From the NCBI RefSeq assembly GCF_963678635.1, contig NC_087069.1:49801892-49865891 (forward strand): DNA of 64,000 nucleotides, given 5' to 3'. The stretch comes from Symsagittifera roscoffensis (Eukaryota; Xenacoelomorpha; Acoela; Convolutidae). The translations under genes and the position numbers were made by a program. A model generated the notes under the pieces. The model saw only the letters and a program-made list of their open reading frames with translations, was not told the origin of the DNA and did no database searches. Below, piece by piece: positions 1 through 12,249 of the stretch (position 1 is the stretch's first letter; each line of letters starts with the position of its first letter).

Positions 1-2665
1 TTAAGGCGTTTAAAAATCATTTTAAGGATAGTTTGTAATGCAAATCCTTTACGACATAAAAAACTTGACACATTTTGTGCTCTCAGACTTCAATTTGTGT
101 TATTCGAGCTTAATCTTGTCAATTTTTCAATCAAAAGTTTTGTCACTGTAGTTATTCAACTTATATCTCAATTTTCATGCGATAGAAATAAAACGTTAAA
201 ACAGAACTTTGAGTTTTTGCGAATAAAAACGTTTCTCCTTAAAAAAACTTAGCTTGGGGCTTTCCAAAACTCAATTCAACTCTTTTAATTCGGGGTGCGG
301 AACAGAATAACTTTTTTCAAAACTAAAAGCCGTCACTTTAGTTGAAACTTATTTCTAGTTTTTTTAAAACGTTTTTTGTATGAAATTTCCGATTACAAAA
401 AAATTACACGTTTTTCGTAGTTTCGTACCTGGCTAGCAAAAGTTTGTCCGTAGCCAATTTCATCCTGACCTTCGCAATTTTTTTATGTCTTAGTCATGAA
501 TACGGCGTTTATGTTTGTCTTTTTGCTGCCGCATTTCTCGCCTTGTCAACCAGTGGCCTGGTTCTTTTTTGCTGAACACGTTAAAATAAAAAAAATCGAA
601 TTAAAACCTAGATGAGTGCAAAAAACGAAAGAAAAAACTAGTGAGTACTGAGATATGAGATATGATGAAATGAAAAGGTATTCTCACAAGATATAGCAAT
701 GGACTTTGAGCTCTTTCAAAGTTTTTTTTGGCCCAAATATTCCGTTACATCATCTGGGGCAAGATTGACAATATCATCAGCGGCATCATCTAAAGCTGCG
801 GGAAGCAGAGTGTTTGCATTGTCCGAAAGTCCATTATCGAGAAGTTTGTGCACAGGAAGTTATCTTGGTAGAAACAATTCGGAGGCCCAATAACTCCTTG
901 AACAATGTTTTCTCGTAATTGATTCGCTAAATCATTTAAACAATTATTGCAAAAAATTTCTCCGCTAATGACATGTACAATTGCTTCATAGACACTAGAT
1001 CCAATTTTCATTTTAAATAAGCCACCTGCTTAAACAAAGTAATGACGAACATTTTTTCTCAATGTTTTTTCTGCAATGGTGTTTGATATAATGTTATTCT
1101 CTCATGAAGTGTTTTTATGCGATGTTAGTGTCTCATTGTTTTATGCCATTAAGACCATTAAGAGACAGTTTTCACCGAAAGTGTACATGTTAAAGTGTAC
1201 CTTGATTGAAATCTAAATTTAAAACCAAACTTGTAAAAATTATTGCCACCTGCTTCTCAACTAGAGGGGAAAAACGAGGTTTTTTGTTTAGTTGAATCAA
1301 AAATGTGATAAAATTAATTAGTTAGGTAAGTGATTCAATATAATAAACAACTCAATAACGCACAAAATTAGAGCACATTAACAAAATAGCTGGGTTTTCA
1401 GTAAAACAATCAATCTGATGCAGATGGTGTTGCAGCTTAGGTTGAAGAAAACTTCAGAATATTATCTTAAAACAACAGTAGTGCTCTACCGCGATCATCT
1501 TAAAAATCACAAAATTGAACAAATCCAACGGGCAGTCTCATGTGCCAACACAGAGGTTACGCAGAGTTTTGCAACAGTTTTTTATTCAACAAATTATAGG
1601 CATTACAAAATTTTCAACAGAAAAAAAATTCTGAAAATATAGGTTGAAAAAAAAACATACACAAAAACTTTGGAAAAACTACACCTAAAATATTGTTTTT
1701 TTTTGCAGAAGGGAAGAGAAAACTCAGGTAAGAGAATCATAGAATAAGAGCCAAAATTTTGAAATATACAAAATTTGAACTGTAGAAAAACAGATGCAGC
1801 TCCGTACATTTTTTCCTTATTCTAAGCGAACGAAGAATAAAAAAAGTCAATTTTTTCAAAATTAAGAGCTACTCGCTAGCTAGTTAGGAAAAAATTTAGA
1901 TATGTAGTAATGCACTTCGCACGCGAGTGTAGAAAAAGCAATTGATTTTTCAATTTGAGATACATTACGAAATGAGCGAAACTCCTAATATTACTAACTC
2001 AAATTTCTAAAAATTATTTAAAAAAGCTCATACAAAATGATCCGCGAAAGGTGTTATAATTCTTTATAAATAATAATAAAGAATGCTTTGTTCACTTAAC
2101 CCCACAATTGATTTTTATTTAAGAAAATAATCTCAACATTGACATAATCCAAAGAAAATATATTTGAAAAACGTAACAAATCCTCTGAACTTTATTAAAA
2201 GTCTCTGAGAAAAATGAAACCTACAAAACATCACAAAAATAACCTAACTTTATACCAGGCAAAAATATACAGAAGTCACTTGATCGACAAAAATGATAGA
2301 AAAAATCAGAACTAGCTCTGCCAATGTGTTTATACGTTTCTCACGAATAAAGAAGAATGATATGAAGAAAACATGTTTTGAAACACAACTTCAAATGTTA
2401 AATTAGCAGTCGCGAAAATTTTATCTAGCGGCAACTAAGTCAAAAAACGTGAAAAGACGCAAATCAATTGTTGCCTTAAAAACACTGAGCGATCAATCTT
2501 GAAACTCGAATACACACTGAAAAAAGTTATCATCACTCTTCAAATGATCAAAATGAGGGGGCACTAAAAACTTCATCTTTAGGGACATATATTAAGCTCA
2601 AAAAAATGTAATTATTTCCTTCACAAAAACCAATGTAATTCCAAATAATCTAAAATTCAAAAATT
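1..2665. other. AT-rich stretch without recognisable gene
   Basis: Very AT-rich sequence with many A and T runs. The open frames are short and low in complexity, and none shows a domain motif, a splice-linked continuation or sensible composition. I see no RNA gene or repeat that I can tie to another copy in the window. It is probably intergenic or intronic. Confidence 0.6.
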
Positions 2666-3070
2666 GCCAACTGACAGTTGGAAAAGGCTAATGAACGCAA
2701 AAAAACAAAGAAATTTTTATAAAAATGCCCTTAAAGCTCTTCACGCTTCAAGAAAAATTACTAGCTGACCCTTTTTTGTGAACATAACCCAGTTTGCGAA
2801 AAATTGGTTCAATAGGTGAACATTTATTTTGCAGGGCGTACCAATGTTAAATAACGAAATTAAAAGCCGATCATGTTTTTCGTGACTTTCACAGTTTTGC
2901 TGTTTGATAGTGGAGTTTGCCTTCCTTTCAACAACGGACGTGCACTGAAAATAACAAGATATCGAGTCAAACCGCAAAAATTCAAAACAAACCGTCCAAA
3001 AGTTGGAAAAACAAAATAAAATCACCAGGTTATGTTTATGTGTGTTCACTACGTTCGTTTTTCTTTAAAA
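2666..3070 (+). mobile_element. Non-autonomous hairpin-ended element, copy A
   Basis: Copy A of a family found seven times in the first 35 kb. The left end has the palindrome CCAACTGACAGTTGG, followed by GGAAAAGGCTAATGAACG. The right end (3051-3070) is an imperfect inverted copy of the latter. The middle shares two recognisable blocks with the other copies: one reading like AACATAACCCAGTTTGCG and one near 2850-2935 containing TTTTGCTGTTTGATAGTGGAG. No coding capacity. Sub-terminal inverted repeats with a hairpin at one end resemble non-autonomous Helentron-type elements or MITEs; which one is not settled. Confidence 0.7.
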
Positions 3071-3978
3071 CAAATAACTTTGTTATTTGTGTTTATCGCA
3101 AAATGCGTATTATACATTTTCATAGTTTAAAAAACTCTTTTTGCAATTTTTTCTTACCTTTGATGATATAAATTGTAGCAAAAAGCTTGTTACTTAACTC
3201 ATGAGTATGACAAAAAAAAAACGTATTTAAAAAATTTCAAAGTATTGAAAAAATGCCAATGTTGCTCTTTTCTTACCGTTTTTTCAGTCCACGAAATTGT
3301 ATGGAACTGTATGATATGCACTTATTTCGTAGTATGAAAATGTACGATAGGTGTTTTGTCAACCTTTGTGTTTTTGCAATTTTAAGATATACAGACTAAA
3401 GAAAAACACAATTATCAATTTTTATCAAAAAAACCTCCAAAACGTGTAGCATTTACATGTTTTCAACTCGAATATTGGCAAGCTGGTTTATAGTTTGATT
3501 TTTATACCAACAGCAATTTGATTGGCAATTGGTAAATTTAGAAATTTTAAATTATTAACATTGAAACGAAGTTACAGTTATGAGACAGGTGCTTGATAAC
3601 TCACTGAACTATCTCTGCTGCAGTTACTTTCTGCAAGGAGCTCTAAATGGAATGAGAACGCCATAAAAAAGTTTGAACAAATTATTATTAATTTAAAAAA
3701 GACAAATAGTACTTGGAAAATAAAACCTTACCTTTAAGCAGAATCTGTTAGCCCCTAATCACCCTATGCTTGTTTCTAACCAAATCTCAGCAGTCTCCGC
3801 AGTTTAACAAAACTTATTCGTATTGTATTTCATACAAAATCCGGACCAAGTTAATAACCCTTTCGGAGAAAGATGTTAATTTGGTTCTGCTTTCGAATTT
3901 TTAGCCAATCAGAATAGAGCATTTGCATTTCATACGCAGCGCTCAGCTTTTTTACTTAACTTTGAACGCTGGGGTGGT
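3071..3978. other. AT-rich stretch, nothing recognised
   Basis: AT-rich sequence between two repeats. I see no exon with a plausible domain, no RNA gene and no repeat shared with the rest of the window. Confidence 0.55.
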
Positions 3979-4580
3979 GGATCCCTGCGCCGAGCGCCAA
4001 TGGATTCTAATTGGTTATACTGGATTCCCGAGACGGAAAAAAATTCCATCTCAATCCATTATGCTTTTCTATAATGCCATAAAGTTGCCACTGGAATCAA
4101 TTTTCTTTGTCACGACAAACCATTATATCCAATTATCATTCAAGTTGATCCATTGTAATCTTTTATAATTGATTAAAAACAATTCCATTTCTAGAATTCA
4201 TTTTGGTCATTTCTGCAGATTTATTGCAAATTTCGCATGTAACTTTATTTACGCAAGTAAGAGACAAGGCATAAAAATTTATGCCTTGTCTCTTACAAAA
4301 TCCCAGGTCTCATGTCAACCCTTCACATTTTCAAGTTAAGCTGAGACAAAAGCAACAAGTTTCAAAAAATTGCAAAAGTCTTAATTATCCTCTTCAAAAA
4401 TCCGTTATAATCGATTATGTTTATTACAAAAAATTTTATGATTATAATCCATTTTTTTGGGTTATTATCGAGTATAATAGATTGTAATGGTTTTTATTCG
4501 ATTAAATCTGTATTTTATGGATACTGACTATGGAATGACAATATAACCGAGTAGGATCCATGGGCGCTCGGTGCGGGTCA
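3979..4580. mobile_element. Foldback element (imperfect inverted repeat)
   Basis: The segment around 3979-4030 (GCGCCGAGCGCCAATGGATT, then TTGGTTATACTGGATTCC) returns as an imperfect reverse complement at about 4530-4580. The inner arms match more weakly, for example the CCATTATATCCAATTATC region against its mirror near 4460-4490. A perfect palindrome sits at the centre. The whole 600 bp could therefore fold into one long imperfect hairpin, which is typical of foldback DNA elements. The 81-codon frame inside it starting at 3923 is a by-product. I cannot define target site duplications. Confidence 0.65.
4257..4296. repeat. Perfect palindrome, 19-bp arms
   Basis: The left arm begins GTAAGAGACAAGGCATAAA and the right arm is its exact reverse complement, separated by two A residues. 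It lies at the midpoint of the foldback element. A perfect 19-bp arm is striking because the outer arms have diverged. This suggests the centre is recent, or is maintained or corrected by intra-strand pairing. Confidence 0.9.
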
Positions 4581-5029
4581 GAACTTGGTCTATTTGGGGG
4601 GTGGGGGTGAGGATGTTAACCTGATCCCAAAATCCTCCGCATCCATTAGTTTTAATAAAAAAAATTTTAAAAATATATATATATACGCTCATACATTTAT
4701 TCCCATTTTGCGGAGAAAAAAAAGTTGTTAAATTCTTACCCTTGAGTTGTTGTTTTGGCTTCTCTGGTTTTGGTCCTTTTCCAGTATTTTCGAGAATTTA
4801 GCTGGCATTTTTGAAATTATCAAAATTCCAACAAGCTGAAAAATTACTGTAAAATTAAGCAAAACTTGAAAAGCTATCACTCACTTTTAGTTTCTCTAGT
4901 GTTGCCAAAAAAAAATAAAATCAGGCATTTTAGAGACAAAAACTGCTGTTTTTCCGCTGACAGAACGCGCTTCCGAGCCCGTTTTATCTGAACTCGCTCA
5001 ACGTCCACCATTTTTGTTGCTCTAAGTTA
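4581..5029. other. AT-rich stretch, nothing recognised
   Basis: Contains a short AT dinucleotide run near 4672-4685 and no feature I can support. Confidence 0.5.
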
Positions 5030-5170
5030 AAATTTTGACCCCCTAACCATTTTACGAAGACCCCCATACCCTAACCGTTTTATGCCCCCCCCACACACAC
5101 ACACACTCTAACAGTTTTTACTCCCCCCATCCTAACCGTTTTTACAACATTACTCACCCCCATGTCATCC
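5030..5170. repeat. C-rich minisatellite with CCTAACCGTTTT units
   Basis: Four to five imperfect units of about 30 bp carry CCTAACCGTTTT or close variants (CCCTAACCATTTTACGA, CCCTAACCGTTTTATG, TCTAACAGTTTTTAC, CCTAACCGTTTTTAC), joined by runs of C. A short (CA)n run lies at 5091-5103. The units look slightly telomere-like but contain extra bases, so I call it a minisatellite only. Confidence 0.7.
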
Positions 5171-5299
5171 CCGTCCCACAACAAAGTATGATTAAAAATG
5201 AAATAGGTTTGGAAAGAGGCACGAAGTAAAATAAGCAATGTTGCGTAAAAATGCAGGAAAAACAAACAAAAAAGAGCTTTGCATTTAAAAAAACAAGTT

Positions 5300-6420
5300 T
5301 GCAAATTAAAAATCAGGGCCAGCAAAAATATACTAAATTAGATGAGGACAGCAAACGGAGGAGGTAAGGATGAGCGGCAAATGATAAACAATTGCGTTTG
5401 TGTTTGATGCATCGATGCCGCCGCATTGGGTGTGCTGATTGGAAGTCTTTGTTCGTTTGTTCACTGTCAATCGAAACTGCTGGTCCAAGTCTGAACAGCG
5501 TCTGAATAGTGTTAGAGAATTTTCCGGCTATGTCTGTATGATTCTTGCATGACTGTACAGACAAAATAAAGACATGTTAACAGCTGATTATCAGCGACGC
5601 AAGATTTTTGGATGGTCAGGTGTGCATCTGCGTTTGCACTTACGTATGGGCAACCACTGTGTAGCGCTAATAGAGTACTTGCAACCAGTTAGTTTAAAAG
5701 ACAATAATTCCATACATTTCCGTGCCCCGCATATTTGCCATACATTCACAACAGCAACTCGCAAATGAAATCTTAAAACATAGCTGAACAAATGAGTTGG
5801 CCGTATAAGCATTATTGCGACAGACTTTAGATATGTAGTGCAACGAAAATGACATTGTGTCCTATGTGTGGGTTTAAATAAACCCTTAACTTGCTTACAT
5901 GCATTGCGAAATCCTACGTACGTCCGAAGTACATTGCAGCATGCACATAGAAACAGGGTCATGAAAAAGGCAATCAAAAGTTGGCGGCATTTTCCACTTC
6001 ACTTATTGCAGCATACCAATCTCATTTTTCCTGTATAGTAGGAATAGCGTAGTAGTAAACAGCTGTTTTAATAAAAACCCTGCGCCCAAAAATTGTTTAC
6101 GGCTCGCCGCAAGATATAAACTCCACATTCTGTCCCTCAAATAGACACCACAATTTCACAATTGCTTTGCCTCCTATGCAAGGAATCTTTCATGCAAATT
6201 TGGTCCTTCATCCATTTGCAAAGCTACCTGGCCTATGCATTCTTGCCTATGCCTGGTAAATCACTCGGCCAACTTAATATTACAACCACTGATGTCTAGC
6301 TCTTATTGAACATCATCAAAACAAAAAATAGCACACGGTGTATTAATACAGATCAGTTATTGCATAAGTAAACGCGTTCGGTTGCTCAGCCATTTTCTGC
6401 GGATGAAAAGCTGTAACACA
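5300..6420. other. Higher-complexity stretch, no gene recognised
   Basis: This stretch is clearly less AT-rich and less repetitive than its surroundings. It contains an open frame of 128 codons on the minus strand (5591-5977) and shorter ones on both strands. None shows a recognisable domain, and I found no flanking splice sites that extend them convincingly. An AATAAA lies at about 5567. It could be a non-coding transcript, an untranslated exon or an old repeat. Confidence 0.35.
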
Positions 6421-6800
6421 GAAAAATTAAGGAAAAAGCGTAAATGTCCTTACGTCTTTCAAAACAATCGCAATGTGTTTTGTTTGATTTTTCATCCCTA
6501 ATACTGCCTAGGCTCATTCAGTTCTTTTCATCTGCTAGTAAAAGAAGTAAATACACTAGCACAGGTTAGATAACTAATAAGATAACGCGTTATGTTACAT
6601 ATGTGTTGAAAAACAGGTATAATGCAAAAAATATTTGGAAAAACAAAAAACGTCAATACGTCCAAACCAACTTGCCACTCAACGCAGAAATTAAAGCATG
6701 ATCATTTTATGTTCGCTTACACAATTTTTTGTTTGTGAGACTTGATAGCAGAGTTTCTATCGAGATAATCACCTTTGGGCCACATTTGCTAGGATTGAAA

Positions 6801-7238
6801 CATCGTCAACTGACAGTTAGAAAAGAGTACTGAACACAAGTAAACAGGAAAAAAAAACGGACTTGTTCGTTGAAAAAACTTCAACTTTTGATTTTTAAAC
6901 TTAAAAAATATACCCTTAGAGCTCTTTGAACATCACGAACAACTTCTTATTGATGATTTTTTGGATCACGAAAACTGGATCAATTGTTAAAACTTTCGAT
7001 TTCTTTGGGAAATCTAATAACTAAATTACATTTTCGAAATTCGAAGTCGATCGCGTTTTTCGCGACCTTTACCATTTTGCTTTTGATAGTGGGATTTGTC
7101 TTCTTAACAAAGAAATTGAAGTAAACTTAGAAAAAAAAATAAAAGTCAATCCTCGAAACTTCAAAAATGAGCGTGAACAAACTAAGACCTTTTCCAGAAA
7201 AAAACACGGTCACTGACTATGTTCGTTACTCTTAAAAA
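6801..7238 (+). mobile_element. Non-autonomous hairpin-ended element, copy B
   Basis: Copy B. Left end TCAACTGACAGTTAG then AAAAGAGTACTGAAC. Right end at 7220-7238 reads GTTCGTTACTCTTAAAA, the inverted counterpart. The internal blocks match copies A and C (TTTCGCGACCTTTACCATTTTGC and GAGCGTGAACAAACTAAGA). The sequence just beyond the right end, GGAGGCGAAGCTGC, is the start of a small GAAGC hairpin motif that follows other fragments too. Confidence 0.7.
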
Positions 7239-7283
7239 AACTGATCCGTCTGAGATTACACGGAGGCGAAGCTGCAACAACAG

Positions 7284-7420
7284 TCAAACCGCGAAATCAA
7301 AACTGAGCGTGAACAAACTAAGATCTTTTCCAGGAAAAAACTTGTTTACTGACTACGTTAATTACTCTTAAAAAACTGATCCGTAGGAGAGATTAAAGAG
7401 GCAAAGCTGTGCTTTGCAAA
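7284..7420 (+). repeat. Repeated right end of copy B
   Basis: Repeats the last part of copy B and its right flank: GAGCGTGAACAAACTAAGAT, TACGTTAATTACTCTTAAAA, CTGATCCGTAGGAGAGATTA, then the hairpin-like AAAGCTGTGCTTT. It is a local tandem duplication of the element's right end with about 100 bp of shared sequence. Confidence 0.7.
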
Positions 7421-7899
7421 CAAAAGCAAGGAAAACGCAAGACAGCTTTAAAAAGCTTACAATGTGAAATAAGGAAAAAATAAAAACGAACCTTAATTTT
7501 TTTTTGTTGAGAGTAGGAGTATCACATTTCTGCAAATTTACTATTATTAGCAACCAATAAAGTATCTACAGTTTCTACCAAATTGCCAATGTAATGCACC
7601 AAAATTTCGACCAAAAAATAAGACTATTTAACTGTTCCGGATTTGAATATTCGACATGTTGACCAGGAGCCTCATGTCCTCGCATCTGCGACAGGGTTGC
7701 TTTGAAACACGCTAGGGGTCCAGCTATTGCTGGATCTACCTGATCTTGTGCTTTAAATCATGTTTGTACTGATAGGGATATGCGTAAAATTCAAAAATGG
7801 AAAAAAAAGACTTTACGCTGAACCCTGGTGTTTCTCCTTCTAAAATAGCAGACTAACCGCTTATTTACAAAAAAAAACTACAAATTGTTCTTTCAATTG

Positions 7900-8560
7900 A
7901 AGTCTTTATCTCAGATTCGACTGGGTACTTTTCAAAAGATTACAAAAACTTATCAAAAAAAGTTTTCCAAAAAACTTCTCTAGAATTGTCTCTGCTTTCC
8001 ACATCCTGATTTTTGTATTGAAGATTTCCGCACCCAGATTTTTTAAATTGAACCCTTTATCAGATTTAGCTAAGAGTTTTGTAGAGTAGTGACGAAATGC
8101 GCAGGTGGTGATTCGCATAACCGATTTTTTTTCTTTCGGTTAAGCCCTCAATCTCCGATTTGGCAGGGTAGTTTTTGTAAAAAAATTCAAAATTAAGCAA
8201 ATGGTCAGAAATGGGCTTGTTTGACACCATATCTTGTTTTCTAACGAGTTCTGGATATAGTCAAACTGGAGACATTTATTATTTGTTTTTCCGATTGAAA
8301 ACTTTATCTCAGATTTGTGCACTGAATATATGAGAATGTGAAAAATTCAAAACAAAAATTCCAAAAATCCCCCAACAGAAACTTTCGAAGGCCGTATAAC
8401 GTGAGATAGAAACGAAAAGAGACTAGCGAAAAATGCAGGCACATAGAAGACCAGCCGGTTTTTCGATTGGTACCACTTATTTTGAAAATCGGACCAGTAG
8501 TTTTTGAGAAAGTTCAAATTTCTGCGAAAAACTCAAAAAATTTTCAAAGCTTCGCAAAAA
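7900..8560. repeat. Diverged tandem repeat, ~190-bp units
   Basis: At least three diverged units share a core of the form TTTCGATTGAAAACTTTATC, TCAGATT, then a purine-rich spacer and AGTTTTT..AAAAAATTC. Related units return at 20.2-21.3 kb, including the segment ending in ACCACTT.TT.GAAAATC. This is a satellite-like or old transposon-derived repeat without coding capacity. Confidence 0.55.
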
Positions 8561-9282
8561 AAACGAAAAACAACAAATCCCACACATTTCCTTGATAAAG
8601 GTTTTTTTTTCAAACAGAATCTTACACTAGCCAAGATTAAAACAGCAACAAATGCCATTCAACTGTTTATGCTTAAATATGATTAAATTGAAATATACCA
8701 AAAGTGCCACCAAACAAGCACTTTTATTTGCGATTTACGCTAGAAAAAAATCTTCGTAATAACCAACAACGCTTTGCTGGTGCAAATATAATGGAAGATA
8801 AAAATAGCTGCTTATCAAATTTACACAACTATAAATGAATTGCCGAATGACTTTTTTTTTCAACATTTGTTAAAGTTTCAGACGAATGAAGTTTTATTTA
8901 CAAATCAGAAGCAATAACGCAAAATTAAGACAAATAGGCAAAACTAATTTTCGCAAATTTAAAAAGGCAAGAAAAAAGAGAACTTTACAAATGTAGGAAA
9001 AATAAAATTATCCAGCTTTAAAAAGAGAAAAAACTGGAGGACTGACGGAATTAAACAACCTCTTATAACGGACCACTATAGTTCGGGTCATTTTACCTTC
9101 AGGGAAATATATATTAAACTCGTCTTGGTTTCTGAGTGCACCGCCAAAAATCTTTTCGCTATGAAAAGATTAATTTAGACTGAAGCTATTCAAAACGTAG
9201 CAGATATACAAATGAAGACACACAGTTGATGTGATTTTATACATTAATTAATCATCTTTCATCATGCATTTCTTATTAGCTC
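8561..9282. other. AT-rich stretch, nothing recognised
   Basis: AT-rich sequence between a repeat array and a SINE-like element. No gene, RNA or shared repeat seen. Confidence 0.5.
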
Positions 9283-9461
9283 CCGGCCCTGCTCCGTGCA
9301 AGACCAACCGTAGGTGGAGAGAGCTATCATCCATTTTACCGCAGCCGGTCACCTCTTGATGCTGATGACTCTGGGACCCCTCAAACCGCTTCCGAAGTGG
9401 GATTCGAACTCATGTCCCTCGTATTGAGAGACATGTGCCTAACCCACTCGGCCACGTCTGT
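9283..9461 (-). mobile_element. tRNA-derived SINE-like element
   Basis: Read on the minus strand from about 9461, the sequence starts GACGTGGCCGAGTGGGTTAG. This matches a tRNA internal A box of the Ser/Leu type (TGGCCGAGTGG). About 40 bases on is GAGTTCGAATCCCAC, a good B box. The anticodon arm does not fold cleanly. A non-tRNA body of about 100 bp follows (through CAGCATCAAGAGGTGACC and ACCTACGGTTGGTC to GGGCCGGGAGC). A tRNA-like head plus an unrelated body is the layout of a Pol III SINE. A tRNA pseudogene next to unrelated sequence is the alternative. Confidence 0.7.
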
Positions 9462-10727
9462 TATGATCATGCAATCACACAGGTAACCCAAGACAGTCAC
9501 CGATCGCCAAGAACGCTACAGTTTTGACGTTCAGAAAACAACTAATTTTTAGAGTACAAAAACGTTGCAGCATATAACACATTTCATCGACTTTGATCCC
9601 GAAGAGCAACTAAAAAAATCAATTTGTTGACACAATCAAACTGTCCATCACGGCTTTTGCCCCTCTGCTTCAAAAAAAGACAAGTTGAACATGAAAAGCA
9701 ATTTTTCACTGAAAAACTACGCAAGCATAAACGTTCTAACAAACATGATGAAGGAGGAACTTACTTAAATTACTAACAATGCAAAACTGAAGAGTCGTAC
9801 CACAAAATCTCCGTCTAAAATGTAGGTCAAGAAAGCGTTGTGAGAGCAAGGAAAACATAGATAAGCATGCTTGGCGCTGCACTAACTGCCGTTGTTGGTA
9901 ACGTTTATCCTTGAGAAAAAAATTCAATTTTTGAAAATTAGAAAATATCTATTCTAGTTTTTGTTACTTTGCTCTTTATCTTTGCCGTAAAAATACCAGT
10001 CAGTCAAGTTGCCACTCTATTTGAAACTGGTTCAAAAGCGGCAGTACATTTTAACGCTTTATTTCGAAAACCTTGTTCATGGGTCCTTCAAAACTCCGAA
10101 ATGTGTGAATACAGATTTGGGGGAGCTGGAAAAATTATTCAATAAGTCGAATCTGGTAGCCAAGAGAAATTACAACCGCGGTCAAATGTCAAACAGATAT
10201 GGATTTTTGGCAAATAAGACCCCGAAAAAGCTCGGTTTTTTGGAATTTGCTGGGGACAGGGGACTGAAACTCAGTTAGAGGTAATCTACCGAAGAGAGGT
10301 CTTAATTAAAAATTTGATCAGATGGTTGGTCATCTTACATTCCCTAATGTAGACCCAGACCAGTAGTTTTTCTTCACCAATTTTTATATCACAGCAAATT
10401 TATAAGGGTCCGATCATCGGCGTTCATACAAATAATATGGAAGCAATGTGAGGACAGGCCAAGACAAATTTGAAAGCCATGAACGATGTTATTGATCTCA
10501 TGTTACCCGCTCATTTTGACGAATTTTTTGGAGACAAAGTTTTGGGAGCGCTAAGGTTGTTTTTGACAACTTCCTAACTTATGTGAAACGCCATTACACG
10601 AATTAAGCTTCATATCAAACTTTGTTCCTCCGTTCAAAACTTTTATCTTATCTTTCTGCTTTCTATTCATATATTTGTGCTTAGTAGTAATGCGCAGGCT
10701 AAAAAGTTCTGCCAACTACCTTTCATT
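9462..10727. other. AT-rich stretch, nothing recognised
   Basis: Contains open frames up to 89 codons (10009-10278, plus) with no recognisable domain and AT-driven composition. No RNA gene or shared repeat seen. Confidence 0.45.
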
Positions 10728-10803
10728 TCTGACGTGCTTGGCTCAGTGGATAACATATTTGCCTCGAAGCCCAGAGGTATGGGTTCAATTCTCACTGGCT
10801 CAA
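10728..10803 (+). repeat. tRNA-like pseudogene or SINE head
   Basis: GACGTGCTTGGCTCAGTGGA carries an A-box-like TGGCTCAGTGG. Downstream, TATGGGTTCAATTCTCACTG carries a B-box-like GGTTCAATTC with a mostly paired T stem. The two ends do not pair as an acceptor stem, so this is not a functional tRNA gene. It may be a second, different tRNA-derived SINE head. Confidence 0.5.
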
Positions 10804-12249
10804 GTTTTTCTTTTGTAAAGACAGACTATTACCACCTATTGTAATATGTCACTGGTATACCTACTAAATAATATGAGAGAAGCGTAACAAAGTGAACTCC
10901 TCGGAAGAAGAGCTGTTTGAAAAGATAATTTTGCGGCCGCAAGGATTACTGTTACACGGATTTGGAGCAATTAACCACTTGCTGGAAGAATGTTAGAATT
11001 GCAGATCAGTATAATGAAATCTTTATTTAACAATTAGAAATTGTTCAGAAAATTGAGTTAGTGGAAACTCCTAGTGGAAACTCCATAACTACTAACCTAC
11101 CCTTGTGCACGATCACACTGAGCAAGTCGAGTCTGACTTTCTGTTCGGTGATGAATATCCAGAAAACTTATTTAATTGTTTGAACAAGCAACTCAATGTC
11201 ACTTCTTCTACAGGTTCTTGTTCAGTCAAGTACTTCAAGCAAGTGTTGTACCAGATGATTCTTTTCCTCTTCACTGATACTTAAAACAATTTTTCGTCTG
11301 TGTCTTCCGGTCCTGTCGGAAAGAGACAGCATTTTAGCTAATTTTGACGAAACAAACTATTGATTGCGAAGAAAGGAAAACCCATCCATCTGATTTTTAT
11401 CGCACAAAATGATCCTATTTCAATTTCCAAGATAAAAATAATTACAGTGACCAGTCTATAGTTTCATATTGTCTTTTTGCAACAAAAACTTTCTGATATT
11501 TATATTCTCTTTCTCTCTCTCTCCGGTGTAACGGTGAACATGGAAACCGCAAGCGTAATAGTTAAGGAGAGAGAATACCGGAGTACACAGTAGCAAATAA
11601 CTTGATCATTGGCAAAACTCGGTTTATCGTGGCACAACTGGCCTAAAAAACTAAACTCGTCGACGGATATAAAAAACTCCAAGCTTCAACAGCATTGGCT
11701 CGTCTCCGATCCCTAAGTATGAAAAATGAAAAACTCACTGCCAGTGAGTTCGATGCCGTGCACAAAATGAGAAACCAAGAAGAAAAACTTATTTAAATGA
11801 CTTCAAAGACGAAAATATAACTGTGATGGCATCCAAAGTGGTTCAAATAGAGATAGCTTCTGAGACGCTTCCAAATCTGAGATAGCTCAATCAAACACAA
11901 TTTTCTGAACCAGAAAAAGAGAAATTGTGCTCTTGCGATGAAAGAAGGTTGCCTATGCAAACGCTATCGTCGAAAACAAAGACTAAGGTTGTTACAGAGC
12001 GCCATTCTAGTGTCATCCGCCGACCGGCTGCCATCAGCGCGGTATGTTTTCTTGTCTTGGGCACATTCTTGTTTTTCATTCTTTTCTCAACTCTCGAATG
12101 AGTTTCTTCCAGTAAACGAGATTTGACTCTTTCGTTTTTGTTTGGAGTGCTTTTCCTGCTCTTTAAACCATCCGAGGACTACCCATCTGATTGTTCATGA
12201 GAAGAGAGCCTAACACACACAAAATCCAGTTCCTGATGACATGTAAAGT
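10804..12249. other. Mixed sequence, no gene recognised
   Basis: Includes a short CT microsatellite (about 11506-11522) and some moderately complex sequence. The short open frames on both strands have no recognisable domain. Parts near 11.7-12.2 kb may be old coding sequence of the non-LTR relic that follows, but I cannot show it. Confidence 0.4.

Noticed and set aside
5591-5977. Minus-strand 128-codon ORF
   Set aside because: No recognisable motif and no supporting splice sites. Kept only as part of an unexplained higher-complexity stretch.
10728-10803. Functional tRNA gene
   Set aside because: A and B boxes are present, but the acceptor ends do not pair and the anticodon arm does not fold properly.
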